Assembly: GCA_021234155.1 (NCBI GenBank)
Contig: JAJEKV010000005.1
Location: 25,063,584 to 25,127,583, forward strand
Length of the DNA: 64,000 bases
Source of the DNA: Isoetes taiwanensis
Lineage: Eukaryota > Streptophyta > Lycopodiopsida > Isoetales > Isoetaceae
Reading direction: 5' to 3'
Of the stretch, positions 19,891 through 30,814 are shown piece by piece; position 1 is the stretch's first letter, and every line of letters starts with the position of its first letter. Below the pieces are notes generated by a model, which ran no database searches, was not told where the DNA came from, and was given only the letters and a program-made list of their open reading frames with translations. Position numbers and translations under genes: made by a program.

Positions 19891-20827
19891 TCTAGAACTT
19901 CTTCGGGAACCAAGAACAAGAATGCTGAAGAAGAGGCAGAGTAAAAAACGACGACAACTTGTTAAGTAGGCCAAAAGTCAAAAGTTGTTCACATAACTTG
20001 AGAAAATCTAGGGGTTAAGGGATAGAAATTTTATGCTAGAAGATCATAAAATCCAAAGAACAATTTCTAAGCTACTATAAGAAAAGGTAATATCTTCGTT
20101 ATAGTGGCTAGACTAGGGTCAAAAGACACCAAGGGTCGTCAAAAACCAACCTTGCTCTATCCAACAACAAAGCCTCAAGTAGCAACCTCAAACAATATTT
20201 TAATGACTGTAAGTAAGTATTAATTATATTTATGGTCGTAAGGCAAGGCAAGGAGGGCCTTTTATTTGGGTCACAAGCAAAAAAGGCCACGGCTGCACCT
20301 GAACGCAAGGTAAGGCGGCAAGAAAAATGGCAGGGTCAGGCAAGGAAACGGAACTCCTGGTAATCGCTGGTAAAATGATACAGGAACTCATAATAATTGC
20401 TGGTAGACTAGATAGGTCCCAAAGAAGCCAGAAACAAAGGCAAAAGGGATTCGGTAACACCACAGGGATAACAATTTCGGATTGATCTGGCTTTCCATTG
20501 TAAGTATTTACTGAATCATATTTGCAGCTTAAAGAATTGACAGCATATCATATTAGAAAAACAAACTGTGAGAAGCCAACTGTTGTCTGGAAAAACTGTG
20601 TTCCCTTCCAAGCAGCCCAAACAAAATCCTTTACTTCTGTGGCTTAACATAACACGGGGAATCAATAACCTTAAATTTAACCTGAAAAACTAGAACCCAA
20701 AACCTTAAATAACTAGAAACATTAAAGGCTACAGCATGTGCATGCTTACCACAGTTCTTGGATCATATGAGCAAAGCCACCACAGATTCCGGATCATATG
20801 AGTAAAGCCTTCAGAGGCATAAAATCC

Positions 20828-21295
20828 TCATTCCAGACCAGTTTCCACATCAGAAAAGGTTAAGCCCCCAAATTCATAAAACTCTGCAATTCTTGGTCCT
20901 TCCCTATCTCTGATACAGATTATATTTTTTCTGTAGGAAATAACCGAGATACCTTTATCAATGATGGTTTTGGTTGTTGCATCCAAGGATTTGTGCAACT
21001 GCAAATAGCGTTCTAAATCAGCAAACAAATCCTCTATTTGATTCAAGAACTCAAACTCTTTCATATTCTCATGATACTTCAAGAGAGGGGCTCTTGCTTT
21101 GCTGCTTTTCCGTTGAACCTCTTCTTGAAGCAATGAAATCTTGGATTCCATAGCCACAACCATTTCTGACTTGGTGCCAAAAAGATCATCAATCTTAGCC
21201 TCCAATCTGCTCTCCATGGCCTTAAGCCATTCCGGAACCTCTTTAAGATCAATGCCATGCCTCTTCCTAAGCCTTGCAGCCGCTTTTGGGGCCAT
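20828..21295 (-). CDS. gag-like coiled-coil protein
   Basis: An intact frame of 155 codons from ATG at 21,295. It has a basic start (MAPKAAARLRKRHG), then helices EWLKAMESRLEAKIDDLFG and MESKISLLQEEVQRKSSK, and a second half with LFADLERYLQLHKSLDAT. The alternating helical, charged composition resembles the gag start of plant LTR elements. No zinc knuckle or protease follows before the stop. It lies between the two 176-bp repeats, so it is probably the only gene of a non-autonomous element. No informative family is recognised. Confidence 0.45.
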   Translation of the reverse strand: MAPKAAARLRKRHGIDLKEVPEWLKAMESRLEAKIDDLFGTKSEMVVAMESKISLLQEEVQRKSSKARAPLLKYHENMKEFEFLNQIEDLFADLERYLQLHKSLDATTKTIIDKGISVISYRKNIICIRDREGPRIAEFYEFGGLTFSDVETGLE

Positions 21296-21299
21296 ATCA

Positions 21300-21541
21300 T
21301 ACTCCCTCCAAAAGCACTAAACCATCCAGGAAGCAAGAAAAGAAGTCTTTGAACGCAAAGTTAAGCAAAAACCGGGGAACGGGGAACGCTACACACAAAA
21401 TCGCGGCAACAATGCTACACACAAAATCGTGCAACAATGCTCGAAAGTAACAAAAGGGCAAAGCTGCACACAAAATCGTGCAAACAATGCTGGAAAGTAA
21501 CAAAAGGGCAAAGAATGAACTCAAAACCGGCAGCACAGAAC
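21300..21541. repeat. tandem repeat upstream of the gag-like gene
   Basis: Two to three units of about 57 bp, each with CACACAAAATCG, CAACAATGCT and GTAACAAAAGGGCAAAG, lie at about 21,409-21,515 in the leader of the minus-strand gene. Confidence 0.6.
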
Positions 21542-21717
21542 GGGCCAAACACTATAAAAGAGGAGATGTTCCAAGAGAGCTGATGGAGCAGAAAAAGAAC
21601 GTGGAAACACATAAATAGGGGAATGGAGGAAAGAAACGAACTAACTAACTGATAACTACCCTTGAAGTTCTAGAACTTTGTTTACCTTCTATTCTAGAAA
21701 CGAAGGTAAACATCATT
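21542..21717 (+). repeat. 176-bp direct repeat, copy 2
   Basis: Identical by eye to 19,715-19,890. Its right edge is where the interrupted minus-orientation LTR resumes (CTAGTGCATATAAAATTGC). Confidence 0.7.
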
Positions 21718-22336
21718 AGCAAACTAGTGCATATAAAATTGCAAACTTTGGGCAATAACTTAATTCTTTGACTTTTGTTGCTTGCCATAGGAATTTTTGC
21801 ACTTTCTCTCTCCATTTTGACTTCTAGAGAGAGGATTTGACCCTAGACCATGGAGGTGGCCAAATTAAGTGGAATTTTTTGATTTCACAAGTTGGTGGTG
21901 GTATGGTGGGTGTGTGAGGTGTGAATGATGTATGAAAGAGATGTTTTGACTAGAAAAAATTTCTTAAGCCAATTTGCTATAGGAAATGAAAGGCTAGGCA
22001 GGGGGTTTGAAGTCATATGGAATCTTTTGCATGGAAAAGGAGATGAAGAACTCAAGATATGGATCATATGAAATAGTCATGCCAAGAACTCAATAGAAAT
22101 ACCACATACCAAGAACACTCAAGGGGTCTTCCAAACTTCAAACTTGCTTTGCTTGAATCACGTTTCCTAGCCTACTTGTGTGATCTTTCATGAATGTCTT
22201 CACCTTGGTCTTCAAGTGTCCACTTCATAATCTCTAGGGATGTGTTCTCTTCAAATCAATGGTGTGCTCAAATCAACATGCAGACATGAGTAAATCAATA
22301 TGTGTCTTGCTCTTCTATGTTGTCATAGCATGGCAG

Positions 22337-23297
22337 CAGCAGTAGACCAAGAATACACAGGAAAATGCTCAAAATTCAGAAGCAAGAAGGATTTGACACA
22401 ATACACAAGGCTTTTACAAAGGCTACTGAAATTGCTGACATGATTTCCTATCTTCTTGATGATGTGCACTCACCTCATGATCCTTTCTTTCCAGATTATG
22501 AGCAGGAGTACATGGGACCTGGACCAGTGCCAATCTATGCTGTTCAAAAAAACAAGAAGAAATAAAAAATGGAAGATGCAGAAGGTCCTGTAACTGATGT
22601 CAGGGCTGAAATAACAAAGTGTCTGAAGCTTTGGTTGAAGTTATAAAGCAGCTTCAAGAAATGAAGAGTTCCAGACTTGAGAAGAGGATATACCCTCCAT
22701 GTGCTCATTGCTCAAAAAATACTCACTCGTCAGACTTTGTTGGTACAGACCTTGCACCAAGTGTGGTAAGAGAGGGCATTTTGGTAAAGAATGCCCTATT
22801 TGTGCTTTTTGCAAAGCAGTAGGCCATTATGAAGATAGGTGCAGTGTTAAAGAATATCTTGCTAGACAAGAAAAGTCTAAAACTAATGAGCCAAGTGGTC
22901 CTGTTAGATTCGTGCAGGAAATTGAAGAACAAGAAGAAATCATGGCTGTTCATACAAGAGGGATGAATATCTTGAAAGATAAAGAGCAAGTTCAAGTGAA
23001 TGAGGAGACCAATGCACCCAAACACAAGGAAAACGAGCCCAAATATGGTTGTACCTCCTCACCCTTGTCAAAAATACTTGAAAAAAGGATACGGAGAGTG
23101 AGGATTTTGAATTTTTGCTTAAAAATTCTAAAATTAGTGTTGATTTGCTGACTTTACTGAAAATTGCCCCATCTTATAGAAGAAAGGTTCTGAATCTAAC
23201 CAAAGAGGATGAATTTGCTCTCACAAATCACACTGAGGAGCATGTCTTGACTCAAGAAGATTATGATCTGCTCAAGAGTTGCCCTTGCTCCACATAA
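22337..23297 (+). pseudogene. gypsy gag fragment with zinc knuckle
   Basis: Begins in mid-gag (RPRIHRK, then KIQKQEGFDTIHKAFTKA) and continues through YMGPGPVPIYAVQK. The zinc-knuckle region is CTKCGKRGHFGKECPICAF followed by CKAVGHYEDRC. After a frameshift at about 23,090 it ends LLTLLKIAPSYRRKVLN and a stop at 23,297. The same protein, better preserved, is on the minus strand at 32,425-33,519. Protease, RT and integrase are absent and the 3' LTR follows within 300 bp, so this copy has lost its pol. The 5' part of gag is cut off by the LTR insertion at 22,336. Confidence 0.85.
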
Positions 23298-23557
23298 ACC
23301 ACTTCTATTTTATTATTCCCTGTCAGATTCATTAAGCTGCTATCATATCTCCATCTAGCAGTTCACTTGTTCTAACTATAATCACATTTATCATGCAGGT
23401 TCATCTGTTCTATACATTCATAATCATATACATCTCATCTGGCTCACTGATTATCATTATTTGCTCTCATCCATTGCAAGATCACAAGTTGCCAACCATA
23501 TCTCCATATTGGCAACTAGCAGGAACTTTAGACAATTCATCTGCAAAAATTCAGAGG

Positions 23558-24960
23558 CTGGGGGACCAGCCTGTCCTTTTCGTTTGGCATGATGCTGCCA
23601 CACTTTGGCAGCATAGAAGAGCATTGCACACAATGATATGTTTATGCTTGCATATTGACTTGAGCATTGGAATACTACAGATTTGAAGACTCTCATCCCT
23701 GAAGATCACAAGTAGACACTTGCTTGAAGAGCTAAGGAGATGATATTCATTGAAGATCACACACGCAAAGCAAGAAAGTAAGATTCAAGCAACCAAGCTA
23801 GAATTTGAAGATTGGAGGACCCCTCAAGTTGACTTGGTATGTGGCTAATTTTTGAGTTCTTGGCATGAGCATTATTTCACATGGTTCACCTCTAGAGTTC
23901 ATATTCCTATTCAAAACACCCTACTTGCCACATATTCCATGTCTCACCTTCATATCCCTTAGCAAATTGGGCAAATAGCCTTTTTCTAGTCAGAACATAT
24001 CATTCATGCACCATTTTTACATTACAACTCATTATGCCACCACCATCTTGAAAAAGCAAAAAATTCCACTCAATTTGGCCTCTCTCATGATCTAAGATCA
24101 TATTCTCTCTCTAAAAGTCAAATTAGAGAGAGAAAGTGCACAAATTTCCAAGAAGAGCATGAAAATGGCAATCAATCAAGCTGTTACAGAAAAGTTGCAA
24201 GCCTATGTGCACTAGTGCCAAATTGATCCATGTCACCATCTAAATTTACCAAATCACCATCCACATCACCACCAAGGTTGCCATGTCATCACATAAATGT
24301 CACCTACATAAAAATTCATTCTTTCAAAATTTGATCTAAGTAAAGTCATTTTGACACTTAGGGGGACATGTCACCATTACATTATGCCACATCATCACTA
24401 ATGCCTCCACATCATCCTACATGTGCCACACACATCACTTCCACCTCACAAAAAAAAAGTTTTGACTAGAAAAAAGACATTTTGCCAACTTGTTTGACAC
24501 ATCATCATCCCACGCTGCCATGTCATCCTCCATTTGCCAACTCACCATACCAACTTGCCACTTCATCATATTTTGCCCCATTTTGAGTTAAAAAAGCCAA
24601 ATGTTCATTTTGCAAAGAAGATTCTTCCATGTCATAGAACATCAAAAGAAATTCTATGTACAAAAAAGATTTTTCAAAAAAGACCTTGTTTTGATGTTCA
24701 TTTTTGAGTTCTTGTGAATTGTGCCAAAGTTCAAAAAATAAAGAAAAAAGATTCCTATCTACCCCACTGGCCTAGACTCTCCCCCATCCAATCCCCCTCG
24801 TGGTACACCCGGGCGTGTGGGGCGGTAACGGACCGAATCCCACGTGGGCATAGCACGTTCGATTTAATTATAAAAGAATTCCTTATATATTCTGTCTTCC
24901 TTTTTGCAAAATGTTTGTGGGATATACTGGCCCAGGTTTCTCAAGAACCTAAATCTGATT
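23558..24960 (+). repeat. polypurine tract and 3' LTR of the gag-only gypsy element
   Basis: GGCTGGGGGACCAGCC at 23,560 is the probable polypurine tract. The LTR follows from about 23,590, with an early TGCTGCC...GGCAGCA hairpin, and runs to about 24,960, past GTGTGGGGCGGTAACGGACC. The same LTR is found inverted at 16,861-22,336. A reading frame over 24,714-25,055 crosses its end and is not a gene. Confidence 0.6.
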
Positions 24961-27349
24961 CATGCCAAGATCCGGCGTTTTCTTCTGAATTAACCACCTA
25001 CTCATGGCAGAACACTCTCGGATCTACCTATTCTAAGCCAAGGACTCCTAAATGAATAAAGAAGACAAACTTATGAGTCGGATTTGCCAAGATCTGAACA
25101 AAACAGAGCATTATGAAAAGGGGAATTGTTCACAGAGGATTTTTCGAGGGCTTTGGGCGCAAGAATTGATTGAAGTCACTCACTTTGAGACCGGTTTGGA
25201 ATGACTGTTGCTTGAATTTGCCTTCCATGCGTCAAAATCAATGGATTACCTGATGCAACCAGCTTATTTATAAAATCCGATCCTTGGTGTTACATCTGAG
25301 TTTAATTTGCACTCAACTTTCAAAGCAAGGTAAAACAATAAGGTGAAAACGAAATTTGAAGGTAACTTGTTTGTCAAAAACACATTGTAGACTAGTTAAC
25401 ATTATATCTCATTCTGTAGATTTAAATCCTAAGCATAACTAGCATTCAGAGTATATCAATGTAGAGCTTAAATTTGTTTGTCAAAAACACATTGTAGACT
25501 AGTTAACATTATATCTCATTCCGTAGATCTAAATCCTAAGCATAACTAGATTGCATTCAGAGTATATCAGTGTAGAACTTAAGAGGTTTTATGATTGCTA
25601 ATGCATCAGTGCACAAATAGAGAGTAGTTGATCAAGGAAAAAATAGGCATAAAAAGCTTTAAAAAACATAAAAAGAGCAACCTAGATTTGCCTGCACTCA
25701 ATTCTTCTACACATTTCTCAAGCTAAAATTCCATTTTCAGGGTTCCTGATGCATTGTGATTAAATAAACACTCCCCCCTTGATTGCAGACCACTAAAAGC
25801 TGTAGAGTATCCTCAGATCTCAGAAAAGATCAGCCAAAAATTGATTTGCCAAAAACTACTTGTTGTTTTCTCACTGTAACAGTCTATTTTGCAAAATCTT
25901 GAATTTTAAGGCTTTCATGCATCTGCTTTTGCAAAGAGAGTGTCTGATCCTTGTGTGCAGACATATCAGAGAGAGAATCAAGTGTCAGAACTCAAAAAAG
26001 ATTCATATCATTCGATCTGCAAAAAATTGCTCACTGCCAGGGATATTGACTCATTTTTTACTAAGTCAAAAGTGCATATTTGAGTGATCTCTACAAATCC
26101 TTTGGCATATGACTTTTGGCCTTGCATTCCTCAAGACTTTAAGTGGCTTTAACATTTGAAATCATGGTCAGATCTTTCTTTGGTTACAAATGGCCTCATT
26201 CTTTCTGAGGCACTCTTTTTTCTGATTTGGGAAAGCAGTTCTAAACTAAAGCTCAGTGGTTGCCTTAAGCAACCTGGAGCTTCTAAGCCATTGAGGTTGA
26301 AGGTTTGCCAGGAACATCTTCAACAGTATGGTAAATACTTGTCCAAGGCAGTCTTTTTCGTTTAAAGGATTATACTACAAACTTGCCTTCCTTGCTTTCT
26401 CTTTTAGAATTTTCGCTCTAATTGATCACTTGAAGTGATTTGGAGGTTCTAGCCATTGAGGTTCTTGATTTGTCTAGGAAAATCTCCAATAAGAGGCCAA
26501 ACTGAAAATCATATGTTAGGTCCAAACAAGCATAATAGAATTCCAATTCTCACCTTTCTTGCATTGAAGTGGCAAGAGCTTGTAGAGCATCCTTCATACA
26601 TGTAAGTGCCATATATTTCTGAATTTGCTTAGCCATGGTTGTAAGAAACTAAAGATCTAACGGCTTGTAATAAGTTTAGATGATATGTGATGCCACATGG
26701 ATAGGCTAGAACCCCTTGCAACTATTATACCTCAGAAAAGGAAAACCTGCTAGTAAGATTGTATATCATTTTAGATATGACTGGTCACTAAGTGATATCT
26801 TATTTTATGGCGGGGGAAGTCCCGAGATATAAAATAAGACTTCATTCCCCTCAAAAGTAAGAACTGAACCAATCCAAACCTACCCAAATCTAAATGAGAC
26901 ATCCCTTAGTTTTTATCTTGTAAAAGCAACTTTGCTCGCTTTGGCTTAAGTGGCAGAATCCTATTGGATACTTTTGAAAATAAGACAGTCGTGTAAAAAG
27001 CGCCTAAGACATATAAAGGAGTGTATCTAAATTCAAAATGGGCTGGAATTAGGCAATAAGCGCAGCGAGGATCTCATTAATATGCTGGCCAAATAGAGCA
27101 AGGATGCTTTGAAGGCTATCTCATACAACCTTTACTTGCTTTTCAATTTGATTGCACTCAAATTTTTAACTTCTTTAGCTCAAGTTTTTTTTCGTTGCCT
27201 ATGATGCCACTACCTCAATTGAATTATATAAATTACATTTGTAAATTGAGAAAGAAGCCCTTTTATTCGACTAACTTATAGTCCTACCAAGCAAGCATTA
27301 TTCGATCATGAAGCACCTCACTACAAAGGGCAAGGGTCCTTTGTCATGG
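24961..27349. other. retrotransposon-derived spacer, no gene
   Basis: No gene is supported. 26,247-26,320 (TTGCCTTAAGCAACCTGGAG, TGAAGGTTTGCCAGGAACAT) is the reverse complement of 33,965-34,020, the leader of the minus-strand gypsy element, so part of this region is that element's 5' end in the opposite orientation. An 11-bp perfect inverted repeat (TCTTATTTTAT, ATAAAATAAGA) lies at 26,798-26,839. Confidence 0.5.
25370..25581 (+). repeat. tandem duplication of about 100 bp
   Basis: TTGTCAAAAACACATTGTAG and the following sequence to GTATATCA occur twice in tandem (about 25,372 and 25,470), with a few substitutions and a 4-bp indel. Confidence 0.8.
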
Positions 27350-28131
27350 TGTCAAGACTTACAAAAAGTAGTGTCAGTTGCACTAACCTTGAACTCCTCG
27401 AGTTCCCCGCAGCCTTGAGTTCCCAGAACTCCCCACGCACAACTGACAACTAATCCCCATGATTAGCTTGAAGCCCTGCTTCAAGAAGTTCTATCACTAG
27501 AACTAATACTACAAAGCAGTATTGCTCAACACTATAGCAAACACAAGACCAATGGGCAATTTTCCAAGAAAACAAAGAAAACTTGGGAACAATCCCAATC
27601 GGGTCAAAACGGTCCCTAGATAGCACAAAAAGAAGGATCAAGATATAAAACCCACAAAAGCAAAGGCTACGGGCTTGAATCAGAACTCCTCCAGGCCGAT
27701 CTAAGACCGCTATTGGCTTTTTAGCTCGACCCAATCTCTTATATAAGAGAGGAATCACGAAGAATAGGCCAAGAAAAGATCTCATCCTTTTCCTCAACAC
27801 AAAATAACCAGCCTATTGCTGGATCCGACCTTTTATAGCAGATCCGGTCGACCTGTATCAGATCGCGATGAAGCAAAGGGATTTTCCCTTTTAAAACATT
27901 CGAACTAGTGGGGTTCTGCCACGCAGACCACCAATTTCAATGTTTCCACATTTTAAAAGGTCCCACATTAACTTTACATTTAAATGCCATGTTAACATAC
28001 GAAACAATTGCCATTTAGAAGTAACCCATACACCGCCCCTAGGCAGTAACTGTCCTTTGGAACATTCCCAGGCCACTCGGTGGCACTTCCAAGGCCAATT
28101 CCCAGTCCCAAGGTGTTGCCCTTGGACTGTA
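27350..28131 (-). repeat. 3' LTR of a chromovirus-type gypsy element
   Basis: On the minus strand a purine tract, AAGGGGAGGGGAGGAAAC, is followed at 28,131 by TGTTACAGTCC, a plausible LTR start. The far end near 27,350 is estimated because no second copy lies in the window. Confidence 0.45.
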
Positions 28132-28720
28132 ACAGTTTCCTCCCCTCCCCTTAGGACCTTGTCCTCAAGGTCTAGAGTTTTAAATGAGGAAAACATTGCA
28201 CAAACTCGTCCGTCTCCCAAGTGGCATCCGTGGGAGACAGGCCTCGCCACAAGACCAGATATTCATGAATATCTTTATTGCGCAACTGCCAAACACGAGT
28301 ATCTAGAATCCGTTTGGGTGTTACAACAGAGTTCAACACTAGCGGTATACTCTCAGGGCTAACAACATTGTTCGTATCTAGTATAGCTTGCTAAAGCTGG
28401 CTTACACGAAATACATGATGGATTCCAATATCCTGTGGTAAAGCCAACTCATATGTTGTGATACCTAATCTTTTAACAACCTTAAAAGGTCCAGCATATC
28501 TCAGGGTTAACTTAGGCACTCGCCCTTTAACCAACGGTTTAAGGGTGTTAATTCTTAATGAAGAAGGATACACAATCCTCAAAAACGCATAGTCACCCTC
28601 CTCATAAGTAACATCAGTCTACACTTATTAGTATAAACTTGAGTACAATCATGCGTTCTACACAAGTTTTGTCAACAGCGAAGCAAAATTGCATTCATGT
28701 CATCCAACATATTCAAGGCG
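28132..28720 (-). pseudogene. chromovirus integrase C-terminus and chromodomain
   Basis: Minus-strand sense from about 28,670: CRTHDCTQVYTNKC, then YEEGDYAFLRIVYPSS, KLTLRYAGPFKVVKRLG and GIHHVFRVSQL. This is the GPF/SH3-like end of Ty3/gypsy integrase. In an adjacent frame VVTPKRILDTRVWQLRNKD, EYLVLWRGLSPTDATWE follows at 28,330-28,200: a chromodomain with the conserved YLVxWxG and ATWE motifs. That combination is diagnostic of chromoviruses, whose integrase uses the chromodomain for targeting. Upstream pol is missing. Confidence 0.85.
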
Positions 28721-30700
28721 GCATCCATCTTTAGATACTTGTGCATATCGACATTAGTTCTGGGATTTCGCCCCATCATACTGTTCATACCTCTTCCTCT
28801 TATATAATTTGTTCAATTCTCAAACATGCAGATCAGATCCAGTTAACCGTACCAGAGCTCAATCCTGAAATGGTCTGTATTTTTATAACTTGTCTCATTA
28901 AATTTCTTTTATTCTTTTATGTCAATAAGTGTTCCATAAAGTTTGTCACGAATATATTTTGTAAGCAGAAATGTGCATGTGGATATAAAGGAGGCCATAT
29001 GTGCACACAAGTCAGTTAGGCATCGTCAGAAATTGACTTACTTAATCTATATTAATAATCAGCTGGATTTCATTTATTGCTCTTATTTTAGACCCACTAC
29101 TAGTTCACTTTCTTCATAAGAATGTAGACACTCTGGTTCCTTTGGAAGTTACTTGCAGGTACATCTTTCTTTAAGTTTTATCAATGTTTTTCTCACATGC
29201 AGCCTGCTCTTTTAATAAGATCGGAGACAAATACAGGAGAATATCCGGTATGATGGTGATTGCAAAGGCCTTCATAATCTTCTTTATGGCAATGATCATG
29301 GTGTGGGGTGCAATGATGGATGTGGTCTTCCTGCTTTAGGACTTTATAACAAAATCTATCTATCTTGTTAATTTGGGTTTTTCTGGTTTAAGGAAAACAT
29401 TTTTGGATTTTTTTAAAGTCAATTTCTAAAGGTATTGGAGAGTTTAAACGCCGGAAAAAAAATCTCGATTATCCAAAAATCAAAGAATTTTCTTTCGTAT
29501 GATTTTGAGTTTTGGGTTGGGCTCTTTCTATCCGATTGCAGGTGGCGATTGTTTCAAATTATGCCAGAAGATTTGCTTCACATTACTGCACATTAGTATG
29601 CAAGTCTGAAGTTTTAACTGGCTTTGGCTTTGATGTATCTGCATTTCTAGGAATTTATACAGAGACGTGCAACGGGGCTTTGCAAGCATTATTGCAGGTG
29701 AATCTTAAGCTTCATTTTTAACTTTAAATTTATTTTGTTATTGAAGAAATCTAGCTAGATGGAGGCCATATAGGCATCTATTTCTTATTCTTACTTATTT
29801 GATGCTTATTCTTTTTCTTTGATCTCTTCCTTATTCTCATGATGCATAGTTTAAGAAGTAGATGGCTAGGTATACTTCCACGATTGGAGATGCATAATTT
29901 GGTGAAGGGTTTTCTACTCTTCCACTTCCTGTTGTATTGTTGTTAGATACCGATCCATAGCCAATAGCACAATAACTTAAAAACCTCTGGTAGATATCTC
30001 CTCCCTGTTCTTATTTGTTCCAGCTTAGTGTCTGCAGATTGTTCTTATGATGAGTTCTAGATTAATGTGATAGGGAATATTTCAAGCTTAGTTGCATTTG
30101 CAAAAGCATAAATGATATTCCAAAGGATGTGATTAGTGCTTTCAGCTTGAGAGCATATCAGATTATTAATGATACAAATATATTCATGCTATTTGTTTTT
30201 TCTTGCGGTAAATTCTTTTCGCAGAAGGATCTCTCTTGCTAAGTACTCAAAATGGATTTGAGAATGTTTTAGGTTTTCTTTGCCATAGGTGCAAATATCA
30301 TTTCATATCATTCCGGCCAAAAGTTAGAGTGGTGAGATTTCTTGCTTCTATATTGTCGTATCTGCATCCAATCATCCGATAGTGTATGTATGTTTGATCT
30401 CTAGGAACAAGACTCGCGTTTTTTATAAATATGCAGTTCACTATCAGAAATTTGAGCTTATTTTGCCGTGGAGTCTCAGCAACAGGGTTTATTCAGGAGC
30501 TTTAGGTATTTGCATGGACACCTGTATCCGCCGATGGTAGTGAGAAACATGGTAAATCTCTAACTTCCTTAACATTTCAGATCCTACATGTTTTGCCTGG
30601 GATCCGAACTCCAAAGGAGGAATTGGAGAGACAATATCCTCAGTCATGGAGGTATTTATGACTGCATGTCTTTGCAAATTTGTGATGCTATTTGAAGGAT
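28721..30700. other. exon-like fragments, no assigned gene
   Basis: No complete gene. Two plus-strand stretches look like exons with splice-type borders. One is 29,542-29,698 (preceded by GATTGCAG, followed by GTGAAT), reading VAIVSNYARRFASHYC and FLGIYTETCNGALQALLQ. The other, about 30,580-30,650, reads ILHVLPGIRTPKEELERQ after a CATTTCAG. I do not recognise the protein. They may be pieces of a host gene carried or left by rearrangement. Confidence 0.35.
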
Positions 30701-30814
30701 GAGCAGGCAATTATTTGTTCTTTGCATTTGCCAGGTGTAGCAGAACAACACAATCTCTTAACAATAGAGGTAATTATTATATTAGCCCCCCTAGATGATG
30801 AGCTCATGCTGCCA

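Larger units (their letters stand above)
16861..22336 (-). mobile_element. gypsy LTR in minus orientation, interrupted at 17,549-21,717
   Basis: 16,861-17,548 and 21,718-22,336 are the reverse complement of the LTR at 23,590-24,960, in consistent order. GGATTCGGTCCGTTACCGCC (16,964) mirrors 24,819. CTAGTCAAAACTTTT mirrors 24,460. CACTTTCTCTCTCCATTTTG mirrors 24,120. The LTR stops where gag sequence begins at 22,337, so it looks like a solo or truncated LTR inserted within gag. The interruption holds the LINE tail and the repeat-flanked gag-like gene. Confidence 0.6.

Noticed and set aside
24714-25055. Open frame of 113 codons across the gypsy LTR end
   Set aside because: It spans the LTR boundary, lacks any conserved motif and is matched by inverted LTR sequence at 16.9 kb.
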